From Acidobacteriota bacterium (GTDB lineage Bacteria; Acidobacteriota; Terriglobia; Terriglobales; Acidobacteriaceae), in contig JAFDVP010000013.1 in the NCBI GenBank assembly GCA_018268895.1, positions 124,001 through 188,000 on the forward strand: 64,000 nt of DNA, given 5' to 3'. Position 1 is the first letter of the stretch, and every line of letters starts with the position of its first letter. Below, one piece after another: positions 41,284-49,934 of the stretch. Below the pieces are notes generated by a model, which was not told the DNA's origin, ran no database searches, and saw only the letters and a list, made by a program, of their open reading frames with translations. The translations under genes and the position numbers were made by a program.

Positions 41284-42251
41284 GCATGGATGCCCCTATT
41301 GCAGCGCTGCTTGAGACCTTTCGCTCGCATCGACGCTTCCTGATTACCTCGCACGCCCGCCCCGACGGCGACGCGATCGGCTCTGTGTTGGCGATGGCTG
41401 AGATTCTCGACCAGCTCGGCAACCAGGCCACGGTCGTTCTGCTCGATCAGATACCCGCGATCTACAAGACCTTGCCCGGACTGGACAGGATTGTCCACGT
41501 AGCCGACGCCCGCGAGGTCGAACCGGATCTATCAGTCCCCGCCATCCTTCTCGAGTGCGATGGGATTCCCCGATCCGGGCTTGCCGGTCTTGAGGGCCGC
41601 TTGCTGGTCAATATCGACCACCACGCCAGCGGACGCGAGTTCGGCAGCGTCAACTGGATCGACGAGAACGCCTGCGCCGTCGCCGCGATGGTCTACCGCA
41701 TTGCCGTCGCAGCGAAGGTGGAGATCACGCCCTCCATGGCGACCTGCCTCTACACGGCTGTTTTGTCGGATACGGGATCGTTTACCTACCCGAGCACCAG
41801 CGCCGACACCTTTGCCATGGCGCACGATCTTGCCGCCCATGGGGCCAGTCCCAGCCAGATTGCGCGGGACATCTACTTCTCCAACCCCGAGAGCAAGCTC
41901 CGCCTGCTGGGGACAGCTCTCGCCAATCTGAGGACTGACGGCCCTCTGGCCTGGAGCTGGGTAACGACCCTCGACATGGATCGCGCCGGGGCAGGCGCCG
42001 AGGACTGCGAGGGGGTTGTCAACTATCTCATCAGCATCGCGGGAGTCGAATCGGCAGTCTTTCTCCGCGAGCTGCCAATGCTCGACCAGTACCGCCTGAG
42101 TATTCGCAGCAAGGGCAAGGTCGACGTGGCGCAGGTCGCTGAGAGCTTTGGCGGCGGCGGTCACCGCAGCGCCAGCGGATGCACTCTCGACGGCCCTCTG
42201 ACCGTCGCTACGGAGCGTATTCTGAACCAGTTGCGGACGGGACTCTGTTAG
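41280..42251 (+). CDS. nrnA: DHH/DHHA1 phosphoesterase NrnA-like (oligoribonuclease / pAp phosphatase)
   Basis: 323 residues of the DHH family. It is expected to degrade very short RNAs and dephosphorylate 3'-phosphoadenosine 5'-phosphate, recycling nucleotides in the cytoplasm. Motifs are LITSHARPDGDAIGSVLAM (Asp-rich motif I), the DHH motif in LLVNIDHHASGREFG, and the DHHA1 glycine motif ESFGGGGHRSASGC near the C-terminus. The start overlaps the rbfA stop (ATGA), the standard neighbourhood for this gene. Confidence 0.92.
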   Translation: MSMDAPIAALLETFRSHRRFLITSHARPDGDAIGSVLAMAEILDQLGNQATVVLLDQIPAIYKTLPGLDRIVHVADAREVEPDLSVPAILLECDGIPRSGLAGLEGRLLVNIDHHASGREFGSVNWIDENACAVAAMVYRIAVAAKVEITPSMATCLYTAVLSDTGSFTYPSTSADTFAMAHDLAAHGASPSQIARDIYFSNPESKLRLLGTALANLRTDGPLAWSWVTTLDMDRAGAGAEDCEGVVNYLISIAGVESAVFLRELPMLDQYRLSIRSKGKVDVAQVAESFGGGGHRSASGCTLDGPLTVATERILNQLRTGLC

Positions 42252-42274
42252 CCTTGTCTCGCTCCAATCTTGAA

Positions 42275-44089
42275 ATGACCGATCTCCAAAAACCCGCTGG
42301 AAGCGTCGCGGTCGGTGAGCGTTCATCGGCTGGCTGGCTGCGAAGGCTCTGGAACCATCCCGATGCCGCGGTGACGCGCGAGATGCTCCTTCTGGTCCTC
42401 GTCAGCGGATTTCTTCTGCTCTACGGTCTGGTTCCTGCGTTCGGGGGCGACCAGCTTGGCCTGGTCGGAGCGGATGAGCCGCGATACGCGCAGATCGCCC
42501 GCGAGATGCTGGAGGCGCACTCCGAGGCGTGTCATGCCGTGAATGCGAAGATCGTTCCGCACAGCCTCCGGCTTGCCGACCTGAAAGCGTCTTATCACTG
42601 TCTTGAAGGCGGGACGGTGACGCCCATTCTCTACGGCCAGCCCTGGCTGGAGAAGCCGGCTCTCTACTACTGGCGCGCCATGGGCTTCTTCAAGGAGTTC
42701 GGCGTCTCCGACTGGTCGGCCCGCCTGCCCTCCTCCTCAGGCGCCTTTGCTCTTATCGTCCTGATCTTTCTGCATATGCGGCGGTTCCGTCCCGGCGGGC
42801 ATCTCGATGCCGCGCTGATTACGGCCTCGTGCGTGGGAATGGTGAGTTTCTCCCGTGGAGCTTCCACCGACATGCAGCTCGCCGCGCCCTTCTGTATCGG
42901 CATGCTCGGCTGGTATGCCTGGTATGAGACCGGCAAGAAGTTCTGGCTCTTCGATCTCTATTTCTTCGGAGCGGCCGCGACCCTGGCCAAGGGCCCCGTG
43001 GCGCCCTTCCTCGCGCTTGCCATCATCCTGCTCTTCGCCGGGCTGCGGCGCGAGTGGTCGCTGCTGCGCCGCACCATCTGGCTCCCCGGAATTGCGCTTT
43101 ACCTTGCCATGGTGCTGCCGTGGTTTATTGCAGTGCAGCGCCACAACCCGACCTTCTTCCGCGTCTTCTTTAAAGAGCACAACCTGGAGCGCTTCGCCAC
43201 CAATCGCTACCAGCACCACCAGCCGTTCTGGTACTACGTCGCGGTGCTGGTCATCGCGCTCATGCCCTGGACGGTGGTCGCCATCCGCGCGCTCATCGAC
43301 TCGATCGAAGTCTCTATCGCCGAGTGGAAGGTCAGGCACAATCCGAAGCGCTACCTCGGTCACACGCGCGCCGGCGACGCCTTCCCGGAGTTCCTGGTCC
43401 TGTGGGCACTGTTTCCCATCGTCTTCTTCTCCTTCTCCGGCTCCAAGCTGCCCGGCTACATCCTTCCCTCCATCCCGCCGCTCACCATCCTCACAGCCGA
43501 CTATCTGAACCGTATTCGCCGCCAGGGCCTGCCGCGCTGGCTGCTATGGTCGCACGCGGCCATGTGCGCGGTCCCCGTCTTTGTGCTGACGCTGGCCCCT
43601 CAGCATATGAAGTACGAGACGCTGGTTCCCTCGACGGTATGGCTGGTCTCGGCGGCGGCGGCGGCGCTGTTCTTCGCGGCGCTGGTCTTCCTCATCGTTC
43701 GCCGCTGGGGACTCTCGCAGATATCGAATGCGACCCTGCTGCCGGTTGTCGCCGTGCTCGTCTTTCTGCTGGGCTTCCACGGCAGGGACCTCGACATCAA
43801 CTATTCGGCGCGGCCCCTGGCCGAGGAGATCGCAAAGCAGGCCCCCGATGTAAAGGTCGTGGCCTTGCAATCGGTCAAGCGCGATATCGACTACGGGCTC
43901 GCCTTTTACCGCAACGAGCCGCTCGTGCACTACGACTCCGACGGCGTCCCCGCAGGCGAGCATGTGCTCGTCATCAAGGCGAACGAAACGGCAAGCCTGG
44001 ACCACCTGCTTGCCGGCAGGGTCTACAAGCCGCTCTTTCTCTACGACTCGCAGGGGCTTGAGGTCTATCGCGTCGAGGCCCGTCCTTGA
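42275..44089 (+). CDS. Glycosyltransferase family 39 membrane protein (ArnT-like)
   Basis: About 604 residues, polytopic. After ~35 soluble residues the first membrane segment is MLLLVLVSGFLLLYGLVPAF. The first periplasmic loop has the acidic catalytic motif GADEPRYAQIAREMLEA, and GQPWLEKPALYYWRAM follows, as in dolichol-/undecaprenyl-phosphate-sugar-dependent GT39 enzymes (ArnT/PMT type). Ten or more further hydrophobic helices end in a soluble periplasmic C-terminus. The acceptor is unknown; lipid A or another envelope glycan is plausible. A start at TTG 42254 would add seven residues. Confidence 0.85.
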   Translation: MTDLQKPAGSVAVGERSSAGWLRRLWNHPDAAVTREMLLLVLVSGFLLLYGLVPAFGGDQLGLVGADEPRYAQIAREMLEAHSEACHAVNAKIVPHSLRLADLKASYHCLEGGTVTPILYGQPWLEKPALYYWRAMGFFKEFGVSDWSARLPSSSGAFALIVLIFLHMRRFRPGGHLDAALITASCVGMVSFSRGASTDMQLAAPFCIGMLGWYAWYETGKKFWLFDLYFFGAAATLAKGPVAPFLALAIILLFAGLRREWSLLRRTIWLPGIALYLAMVLPWFIAVQRHNPTFFRVFFKEHNLERFATNRYQHHQPFWYYVAVLVIALMPWTVVAIRALIDSIEVSIAEWKVRHNPKRYLGHTRAGDAFPEFLVLWALFPIVFFSFSGSKLPGYILPSIPPLTILTADYLNRIRRQGLPRWLLWSHAAMCAVPVFVLTLAPQHMKYETLVPSTVWLVSAAAAALFFAALVFLIVRRWGLSQISNATLLPVVAVLVFLLGFHGRDLDINYSARPLAEEIAKQAPDVKVVALQSVKRDIDYGLAFYRNEPLVHYDSDGVPAGEHVLVIKANETASLDHLLAGRVYKPLFLYDSQGLEVYRVEARP

Positions 44090-44216
44090 ACGATCCGTGG
44101 TCTATGCGCCGCCACTGATGAGTGAGAGTCCATCCCGCCAAATCGCTCGCTCGCAGCCGTGAATTTTCCGATAATCTCTACGCAGACTTTTTTCGCGTGA
44201 AAGCTCTGCGACTCCC

Positions 44217-45206
44217 ATGCCTGTTGCTGCCACACAAATCGAAGTCCTCGACCTGAGGCACTTCTCAGCGCGCCAGCTTCGCCCGCTGCTCGAAGGCGAG
44301 GCCCGCGTGTGGGAACAGAGGCTGCGCTGGGACTATCGCAGCTCCACCGAGCTGCTGCTGCAGTATCTGGACTCGCGCATCCTGCCCGGCTTCGTCGCAC
44401 TCGATCGCGGAAAGATCTGCGGCTACACCTTCTGCGTCTACGAAGGACACAAGGCCGTGGTGGGCGACGCCTACTCCATTGCAGCCGACCCAGAGCAGGG
44501 TCTGCTGATCACCCAGATATTGCTGCACCGGCTGATCGAGCTTCTGGAGCACTCCCCGAATATCGAGCGCGTCGAGTCGCAGCTGCTTCTCTACGACTCC
44601 GGTTCCATCGACGAAAGTTTTATAGAGGCCGGGTTCGCGCGCCATCCTAGGCTGTTTATGGAATGCAACCTCAGCCGCACCATGTTGGCCGAGGCAGCCT
44701 CCACGCGGGCGCGCACCCTGCCGCCGGGCATCGAGCTTGTCGCCTGGTCCTCCACCTGCTACCAGGCGGCCGCCGAGTTGATCCACGCCTCTTATGCCGG
44801 TCACATCGACGCCGAGATCAACGACCAGTACTGCTCCCTGCACGGCTCGCTGCGTTTTCTCCACAACATCGTGCGCTTTCCCGGATGCGGCGTCTTCGAT
44901 GCCACACAATCGTGGCTGCTTGTGGACCGCGCCACCGGGCATCTGATAGGAATGCTGCTCTGCTCCCGCGTTGCACCGGAGGTCGCGCACATCACGCAGC
45001 TCTGCGTCGCTCCCCAGGGACGCGGACACGGCCTGGGGCGGGTTCTGCTCGACCACGCCATGGCGCAACTGCTGCTTGCGGGATTCTCCGCCATCACGCT
45101 CACCGTCACCGAAGCAAACCGCCAGGCGGTGGAGCTGTACGCCTCATCAGGCTTCAGGGTCAGATACAGGTTCGACGCCATGGTGCTCAACCGCGGCGCC
45201 TCCTGA
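44217..45206 (+). CDS. Two-module GNAT acetyltransferase
   Basis: 329 residues with two GNAT-like halves. The N-terminal half (WEQRLRWDYRSSTELLLQYL, GFVALDRGKICGYTFCVYEG) is degenerate. The C-terminal half has a full acetyl-CoA site: THITQLCVAPQGRGHGLGRV-type loop (LCVAPQGRGHGLGRVLLDHA) and VTEANRQAVELYASSGFRVR. Such tandem GNATs occur in small-molecule or peptide acetylation; the substrate cannot be told. No signal peptide is seen. No strong Shine-Dalgarno lies before ATG 44217. Confidence 0.8.
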   Translation: MPVAATQIEVLDLRHFSARQLRPLLEGEARVWEQRLRWDYRSSTELLLQYLDSRILPGFVALDRGKICGYTFCVYEGHKAVVGDAYSIAADPEQGLLITQILLHRLIELLEHSPNIERVESQLLLYDSGSIDESFIEAGFARHPRLFMECNLSRTMLAEAASTRARTLPPGIELVAWSSTCYQAAAELIHASYAGHIDAEINDQYCSLHGSLRFLHNIVRFPGCGVFDATQSWLLVDRATGHLIGMLLCSRVAPEVAHITQLCVAPQGRGHGLGRVLLDHAMAQLLLAGFSAITLTVTEANRQAVELYASSGFRVRYRFDAMVLNRGAS

Positions 45207-45266
45207 AAACCGAGACTATAGCTGTTTTCTAGAGCCGTTTCCTCATAGATGTAGTTCCTGCTTTCA

Positions 45267-45311
45267 GGGCCGAAGGCCCGCCAACATACCAGCCTGGGCC
45301 GAAGGCCCAGG
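45267..45311. repeat. Double-hairpin repeat (GGGCC/GGCCC and CCTGGGCC/GGCCCAGG)
   Basis: Two adjacent perfect palindromes, 5 bp (45267-45279) and 8 bp (45293-45311, loop GAA). They are joined by a segment with ATACCAG. A relative with the same order and the same ATACCAGCCTGGG junction lies at 48062-48106. Confidence 0.7.
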
Positions 45312-45420
45312 CTTACAGGCCGACGATCAACCAGAGCGAAGGCGCGACAATACGTTCTCGGATATGAGCTACACCTCAAGGGAAATTGCCCTGATTGCTG
45401 TGTCTTTTTCCCAGAAGGCC

Positions 45421-45933
45421 TTACTCCGCCGCCCACTGCTCGTCAGCCGAAGGGCCATACAGCGCGGGCACAGGAAGATCGTTCAGCCGCAGATAAACCC
45501 CAAGCTGCGCCGTGTGGTGAATCAGGTGGTTGAAGCACATCATGCGGAAGGTCGTCGAGCGCGGCAACTCCGAGATCAGGTGCTCTCCAAAGCTGAACCT
45601 CCACTTCGCCGATAACGTTTCATCCGACGCGGCAGCGATGGCCTCGCGGCAGGCCTTCGCGCACTCGTCGAGCTGCTTCAACGCCGCCTCGCGTGTCGTG
45701 AACTCCATGGGGAAATGAGGACGTTTTGAATTCGCCATGTCCATGCCATCGTCCAGGATGATGTAGGAACCAAACAGCGGCAGCGTCGCGCAGTGTATGG
45801 CCAGTCTGCCCAGCTCCATCGATTTGTCGTGACACTTCCAATCGTTCTTCCCCTCGGGGACACGCTCCAGAGTGCGGCGTGTGTTCGAAATTTCGGCGTC
45901 GAAGTCCTGAAGAAGAAGCTCAGAGATTTTCAT
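45421..45933 (-). CDS. DinB-family protein
   Basis: 170 residues of the DinB/YfiT-like four-helix bundle. Members coordinate a metal through three histidines and include thiol-dependent S-transferases. Candidate ligands are His in RLAIHCATLPLFG and HLIHHTAQLGVYLRLND. The rest is LLLQDFDAEISNTRRTLERV and EFTTREAALKQLDECAKACR. The exact activity (bacillithiol/mycothiol type or other) is not readable. It lies 78 nt upstream of the fabI 3' end on the same strand side, after the double-hairpin repeat. Confidence 0.8.
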   Translation of the reverse strand: MKISELLLQDFDAEISNTRRTLERVPEGKNDWKCHDKSMELGRLAIHCATLPLFGSYIILDDGMDMANSKRPHFPMEFTTREAALKQLDECAKACREAIAAASDETLSAKWRFSFGEHLISELPRSTTFRMMCFNHLIHHTAQLGVYLRLNDLPVPALYGPSADEQWAAE

Positions 45934-46010
45934 AGATGTCCTTTCGTAATGCAGGCGAAGGATAGCTGTGACCTGCTGACAGCATCCTGTCAGCAGAGAC
46001 GATAATTTTG

Positions 46011-46778
46011 TTACAGCCCGGTTACGTTGTATCCGGCATCTACGTAGGTGATCTCGCCGGTAATCCCGCTCGAAAGATCGCTCGCCAGAAACAGCGCGGC
46101 GTTGCCCACCTCAAGCTGGTCGATGTTGCGATGCAGCGGCGCGCGCTCCTCAACAGCGGTAAGAATTTTGGTGAAGTCCCCGATGCCTCGCGCTGCCAGC
46201 GTCTTGATCGGTCCGGCTGAAATCGCATTCACGCGAATGTTCTTCGCGCCCAGCGAGGCCGCCAGGTAGCGTACTCCCGCCTCGAGCGAAGCCTTCGCCA
46301 GTCCCATCACGTTGTAGTTCGGGAAGACCTTCTGCGAGCCGTAGTAGGTCAGCGTCATGATGCTGCCACCCTCCGTCATCAGCGGAACCGCCGCGCGCGT
46401 GACCGCGATCAGCGTATACGAGCTTACATCGTGCGCGATGCGAAAGCCCTCGCGGCTGGTGAAGATGAAGTCGTTCTTGATCTCGTCGGGTGGAGCAAAC
46501 GCAACGGCGTGCACCAGGATGTTCAGCTTCCCGTAGGTGTCCTTCAACGCGGTGAAGAGAGTGTCGATCTCGGCGTCCACGGAAAGGTCGCACTGAAAAG
46601 TCTTCGCATCGGGCAGCGACCCCGCAAGCTCGTCGGCGTCGCGCTTCAGACGCTCGTTCTGGTAGCAGATCGCAAGCGTCGCTCCCGCCTCCGACAACTT
46701 CTGGGCGATACCCCAGGCGATGCTGCGCTTATTGGCCAATCCAAAGATGACGGCGACTTTGCCCTTGAGATCGATCAT
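46011..46778 (-). CDS. fabI: Enoyl-[acyl-carrier-protein] reductase FabI (NADH)
   Basis: 255 residues from ATG 46778; AAGGA lies ~12 nt upstream. FabI reduces trans-2-enoyl-ACP in the last step of each fatty-acid elongation cycle. SDR landmarks are VAVIFGLANKRSIAWGIAQ, ICYQNERLKRDADEL, ILVHAVAFAPPDEIKNDF and SIMTLTYYGSQKVFPNYNVM. The catalytic Tyr and Lys lie in YNVMGLAKASLEAGVRYLA, and GPIKTLAARGIGDF follows. The adjacent transcription unit is the divergent regulator/ahpC group; no shared regulation is evident. Confidence 0.95.
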   Translation of the reverse strand: MIDLKGKVAVIFGLANKRSIAWGIAQKLSEAGATLAICYQNERLKRDADELAGSLPDAKTFQCDLSVDAEIDTLFTALKDTYGKLNILVHAVAFAPPDEIKNDFIFTSREGFRIAHDVSSYTLIAVTRAAVPLMTEGGSIMTLTYYGSQKVFPNYNVMGLAKASLEAGVRYLAASLGAKNIRVNAISAGPIKTLAARGIGDFTKILTAVEERAPLHRNIDQLEVGNAALFLASDLSSGITGEITYVDAGYNVTGL

Positions 46779-46891
46779 GGTTCTCTTGTCCTTCTCCTGT
46801 TGGTGTTCGTTGCTAAGAATAGCAGCGCGCGGAAGCAATCGTTGGAAATGGAGCGGTTGAGTAGCATCCTGTGGATAACCAGACTTATCAA

Positions 46892-46908
46892 ACGATAATC
46901 TTTATCGT
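46892..46908. promoter_or_regulatory. Fur/PerR-type inverted-repeat operator
   Basis: Perfect 7-bp arms ACGATAA and TTATCGT with a 3-nt centre (TCT), just upstream of and overlapping the promoter of the Fur-family gene. It resembles PerR/Fur boxes and would allow autoregulation. Confidence 0.65.
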
Positions 46909-46917
46909 CTTTTGCTG

Positions 46918-46923
46918 TATACT
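46918..46923 (+). promoter_or_regulatory. -10 hexamer before the Fur-family gene
   Basis: TATACT ends 7 nt before the GTG start at 46931, so the message should begin at the start codon. The operator sits in the -35 region. Confidence 0.5.
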
Positions 46924-46930
46924 CAAATCC

Positions 46931-47350
46931 GTGGAGCAAACCTTCCGCCAACTCTGCGCCGACCACGGCATTGCCATGACGCATCAGCGTCAGGTGCTGT
47001 ATCAGGTCATGCAGGGGATGGAAGGTCACCCAAGCCCGGAGGAGGTCTACGCCCGGGTGAAGAGGAAGGTGCCGGCCATCTCGCTGGCCACCGTCTACAA
47101 GAACATCCATCTCTTTGTGGAGAGCGGCATCTTCCGCAAGATGAGCGTGCACCATGGCTCCGTGCGCGTCGAGATGAACAGCAGGGAGCACCATCACATG
47201 GTCTGCTCCCGATGCAAATCCATTACCGACATCGGCGAGAAGGAGCTCGGGCTCAGTCCCGCTCGCCGCAAACTGGCCGACGGGTTCCTGGTGGAGAGGT
47301 ACGCCGTCGATGTCATCGGTCTCTGCGCAAAGTGTCAGCAGACCTCGTGA
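46931..47350 (+). CDS. Fur-family transcriptional regulator, PerR-like
   Basis: 139 residues from GTG 46931. The winged-helix DNA-binding domain is FRQLCADHGIAMTHQRQVLY, HPSPEEVYARVKRKVPAISL and ATVYKNIHLFVESGIFRKMS. The dimerisation/metal domain has NSREHHHMVCSRCKSITDIG and a final CAKCQ, giving the structural zinc CxxC pairs. It sits 143 nt upstream of ahpC and ahpD, so a peroxide-sensing PerR role is likely; the deciding regulatory-metal residues cannot be proven here. The palindromic operator overlapping its own promoter supports autoregulation. Confidence 0.85.
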   Translation: MEQTFRQLCADHGIAMTHQRQVLYQVMQGMEGHPSPEEVYARVKRKVPAISLATVYKNIHLFVESGIFRKMSVHHGSVRVEMNSREHHHMVCSRCKSITDIGEKELGLSPARRKLADGFLVERYAVDVIGLCAKCQQTS

Positions 47351-47493
47351 ATTGCCGTAGGCGGTAAGAACACTAACTGATGCAGGCAAGCAGGATGGCC
47401 CGGAAAGAGGGAAATCCCGCAACGGACTCGCTGCGCCAAAAAGCTGTATTCAACGAAGTTCATAACAAACAACAGAGAGAGGAATTAACTGAC

Positions 47494-48033
47494 ATGCTGC
47501 AAATTGGAGAGAAGTTCCCCGACTTCGAGCTCACTGCCACTGTTTCCACCGAGAAGGACGAGACCAAGGCTTTCAAAACCATCACCGGTGAGACCTACCC
47601 CGGCAAGTGGAAGCTCTTCTTCTTCTGGCCCAAGGACTTCACCTTCGTCTGCCCGACGGAGATCGCCGCCTTCGGCAAGCTGAACGGCGAGTTCGCCGAC
47701 CGCGACTGCCAGGTTCTCGGCGCCAGCACCGATAACGAGTACGTCCACGCCGCATGGCGCACGCATCACGAAGACCTGAAGAACCTGCCCTTCCCCATGC
47801 TGTCGGACATCAAGCGAGACCTCAGCGGACAGCTAGGTATCCTCGACGAGAAGGCCGGCGTCGCCCAGCGCGCAACCTTCCTCGTCGATCCCGACAACAT
47901 CATCCGCTTCATCTACGTCACAGACCTCTCCGTCGGCCGCAATCCGCAGGAGGTCCTCCGCGTGCTCGACGCGCTCCAGACCGACGAGCTATGCCCCTGC
48001 AACTGGCAGAAGGGCGAAGCCACGCTGGCCTAA
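47494..48033 (+). CDS. ahpC: Peroxiredoxin AhpC
   Basis: 179 residues from ATG 47494, with GAGAGGA ~12 nt upstream; longer in-frame starts have no support. It reduces hydrogen peroxide and organic hydroperoxides. Peroxidatic Cys53 is in DFTFVCPTEIAAFG; the C-terminal resolving site is CPCNWQ (Cys167/Cys169). Conserved LGASTDNEYVHAAWR and DIKRDLSGQLGILDE follow. The CPCNW ending is the AhpC form often paired with AhpD rather than AhpF, matching the ahpD gene next door. Likely peroxide-controlled by the upstream Fur-family regulator. Confidence 0.95.
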   Translation: MLQIGEKFPDFELTATVSTEKDETKAFKTITGETYPGKWKLFFFWPKDFTFVCPTEIAAFGKLNGEFADRDCQVLGASTDNEYVHAAWRTHHEDLKNLPFPMLSDIKRDLSGQLGILDEKAGVAQRATFLVDPDNIIRFIYVTDLSVGRNPQEVLRVLDALQTDELCPCNWQKGEATLA

Positions 48034-48061
48034 TCACAAAGGTGCAGAATACATCCGTCGA

Positions 48062-48144
48062 GGGCCGAAGGCCCGTAAGATACCAGCCTGGGGCGTTAGC
48101 CCCAGGTTTGGGTCCAACACAGCCGGTACGAGGGCTGAAAGCCC
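48062..48144. repeat. Double- or triple-hairpin repeat between ahpC and ahpD
   Basis: GGGCC-GAA-GGCCC (48062-48074), CCTGGGGC-GTTA-GCCCCAGG (48087-48106) and GGGCT-GAAA-GCCC (48132-48144). It shares ATACCAGCCTGGG and overall order with 45267-45311. It fills most of the ahpC-ahpD gap. Confidence 0.75.
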
Positions 48145-48177
48145 GCTCGATAGCTGTTGAGGGAAGAGAGAAAAATC

Positions 48178-48735
48178 ATGTCCATGGAAGACCTGACCGG
48201 CACCCTGCCGGCCTATGCAAAAGACCTGAAGCTCAACTACTCGTCGCTGGTAAAGCAGAACACCGAGCTGACGCCACAGCAACTCTGGGGGACGGTCATC
48301 GCCTCGGCCATCGCCACCAGAAACCAGGAGCTGACGGCTGCTGCATTTGCCGAAGCCCAGGCAGCAGGTCTCAGCGCCGATGCCATCGATGCCGTCAAGG
48401 CCGCCGCGGCGATCATGGGCATGAACAACATCTACTACCGCTTCCACCACCTCACTAAGAACGAGAAGTACGCCACGCTGCCGTCGCGTCTGCGCATGAA
48501 CGTCCTGCGCGGCCACAAGGTTGATCACGTTGACTTCGAACTCTGGTGCCTGGTCGTCAGCGCCGTCAACGCCTGCGACAAGTGCGTCGACTCGCACGAG
48601 CGCGTGCTGCGCGAAAAGGGAGCAACCGAGGAACTGATCAACGCAGCCATCCGCGTCACCTCCGTCATTCACGCCATCGGCGTCGTGCTCGACTCCGAGA
48701 AGGCCGCACCCACACCGGTAGAAGCTGTCGCATAA
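48178..48735 (+). CDS. ahpD: Alkylhydroperoxidase AhpD-type carboxymuconolactone-decarboxylase-fold protein
   Basis: 185 residues. The CxxC redox centre with its histidine is NACDKCVDSHERVLREKGA (Cys133, Cys136). AhpD recharges AhpC using dihydrolipoyl groups. Other family parts are LNYSSLVKQNTELTPQQLWG, TRNQELTAAAFAEAQ and MGMNNIYYRFHHLT. GAGGGAAGAG lies upstream of ATG 48178. It is 144 nt after ahpC, separated by a hairpin repeat, so expression may differ between the two genes. Confidence 0.94.
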   Translation: MSMEDLTGTLPAYAKDLKLNYSSLVKQNTELTPQQLWGTVIASAIATRNQELTAAAFAEAQAAGLSADAIDAVKAAAAIMGMNNIYYRFHHLTKNEKYATLPSRLRMNVLRGHKVDHVDFELWCLVVSAVNACDKCVDSHERVLREKGATEELINAAIRVTSVIHAIGVVLDSEKAAPTPVEAVA

Positions 48736-48754
48736 ATCTGTCGTTCGGACGAAG

Positions 48755-48786
48755 GCAAAAGGCACAGCATAAGCCGTGCCTTTTGC
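48755..48786 (+). terminator. Rho-independent terminator after ahpD
   Basis: An 11-bp inverted repeat GCAAAAGGCAC / GTGCCTTTTGC with a 10-nt loop, then TTTG, 19 nt after the ahpD stop. Confidence 0.75.
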
Positions 48787-48807
48787 TTTGCGCCTCGCCA
48801 GGATATT

Positions 48808-48864
48808 GTCATCCTGAGCGAAGGGTTCGCGCTTTTGCGAACCCGCAGTCGAAGGACCTGTATT
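48808..48864. repeat. REP-type repeat, GTCATCC subtype
   Basis: GTCATCCTGAGCGAAGG ... GTCGAAGGACCTGTATT with an inner palindrome (GGTTCGCGCTTTTGCGAACC). Its right end borders the TAA stop of the M28 peptidase on the minus strand. Confidence 0.8.
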
Positions 48865-49927
48865 AGTGGCTGCTGGCCGGAGAGCTCGTCTGGGGATTTC
48901 CTCCCGCATTCCACTCCGGTTTGAAGTTCGAATCCGCCAGCCAGCGTATCGGGCCCGCCATCGATTGAATCGCGTTCGTCATGTGTGCGAAGTCGATCGT
49001 CCGCACCTCGTCCGACACCTGGTGGTAGTCGTGGTGCAGCCCAAAGCTCGAGACCGTATGCGCGACAATCCCCTTGAGCGCGAGAGCATAGTTGTCCGAG
49101 CGCTGGAAGAAGTGCTCCTTCGGGTGAGGGTCGTTGACCAGGTGCGCTCCGTGCTTTGCCAGCTCCGGGCCCAGGTTCGACCGGTCGAAGCCCGTGAGCC
49201 ACAGCGTTCCGGCAGGCACAGCGGAGTCCGGCCGGCCGATCATCTCAAACTCGAGGTTAGCCACGATACTCGTCAAGGGAACCGGCGGGTGCGCCAGAAA
49301 AGCGGCATTGCCGAAGCCCCCGATCTCCTCCGAGCCGAACAGCGCGAAGACGATCGTGCGCTTCGGACGCGGCCCGGACGCCAGCATGTGCGCAAGCGCC
49401 AGCACGGCGGTCGTGCCGGAGGCATCGTCGTCGGCGCCGTTATAGATGGTGTCGCCCGTTCCCGAAGCCGCCATGCCCAGGTGATCGAGATGCGCCGTCA
49501 GCAGAATCGTCTGCTCCGGCGCGGAGCTGCCGCGAAGGATGGCCACCGCGTTCCAAGTCTCCTTGCGCGGCACATCTTCAAACTTCGACAAACGCTGTTG
49601 CAGCCGCGCCGGCAGGGGGCTGGGCAGCGCGGCTTTTTGAACGAACGTCCCACTGTCGCCACCCGGCTCAAGGCCCAGCGCCTCGAACTGCGCGGCGGCA
49701 AACATTGCGGCCAGGTGTTCATCGCGCGTCGCCGAGCCGCGCCCGTGCATCTCATCCGAGGCCAGAAAATCCATGTCGGCCCTCACCTCGTTCTCAAGTG
49801 ACGAAGTTGCGGGTGCCGTTTTCGCCTGTGCGCCGTCGAATGAATGAGCCAACTGCGGTTCAATCGCAGATACGACGAAGAGAAAAGTGAAGGCGCCGAG
49901 AAGGCGCAAGGGTTTTTCTGAAAGCAT
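48863..49927 (-). CDS. M28-family exported aminopeptidase
   Basis: 354 residues with signal sequence (RLLGAFTFLFVVSAIEPQLA). The M28 zinc sites are visible: LLTAHLDHLGM (His, Asp), YNGADDDASGT (bridging Asp), FGSEEIGGFG (catalytic and metal Glu) and the C-terminal HHDYHQVSDEV (metal His). Members are two-zinc aminopeptidases, probably in the periplasm here, cleaving peptide N-termini. A perfect TATAAT lies 7 nt before ATG, suggesting a leaderless message. The stop is against a REP repeat. Confidence 0.9.
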   Translation of the reverse strand: MLSEKPLRLLGAFTFLFVVSAIEPQLAHSFDGAQAKTAPATSSLENEVRADMDFLASDEMHGRGSATRDEHLAAMFAAAQFEALGLEPGGDSGTFVQKAALPSPLPARLQQRLSKFEDVPRKETWNAVAILRGSSAPEQTILLTAHLDHLGMAASGTGDTIYNGADDDASGTTAVLALAHMLASGPRPKRTIVFALFGSEEIGGFGNAAFLAHPPVPLTSIVANLEFEMIGRPDSAVPAGTLWLTGFDRSNLGPELAKHGAHLVNDPHPKEHFFQRSDNYALALKGIVAHTVSSFGLHHDYHQVSDEVRTIDFAHMTNAIQSMAGPIRWLADSNFKPEWNAGGNPQTSSPASSH

Positions 49928-49934
49928 GCCGCCG

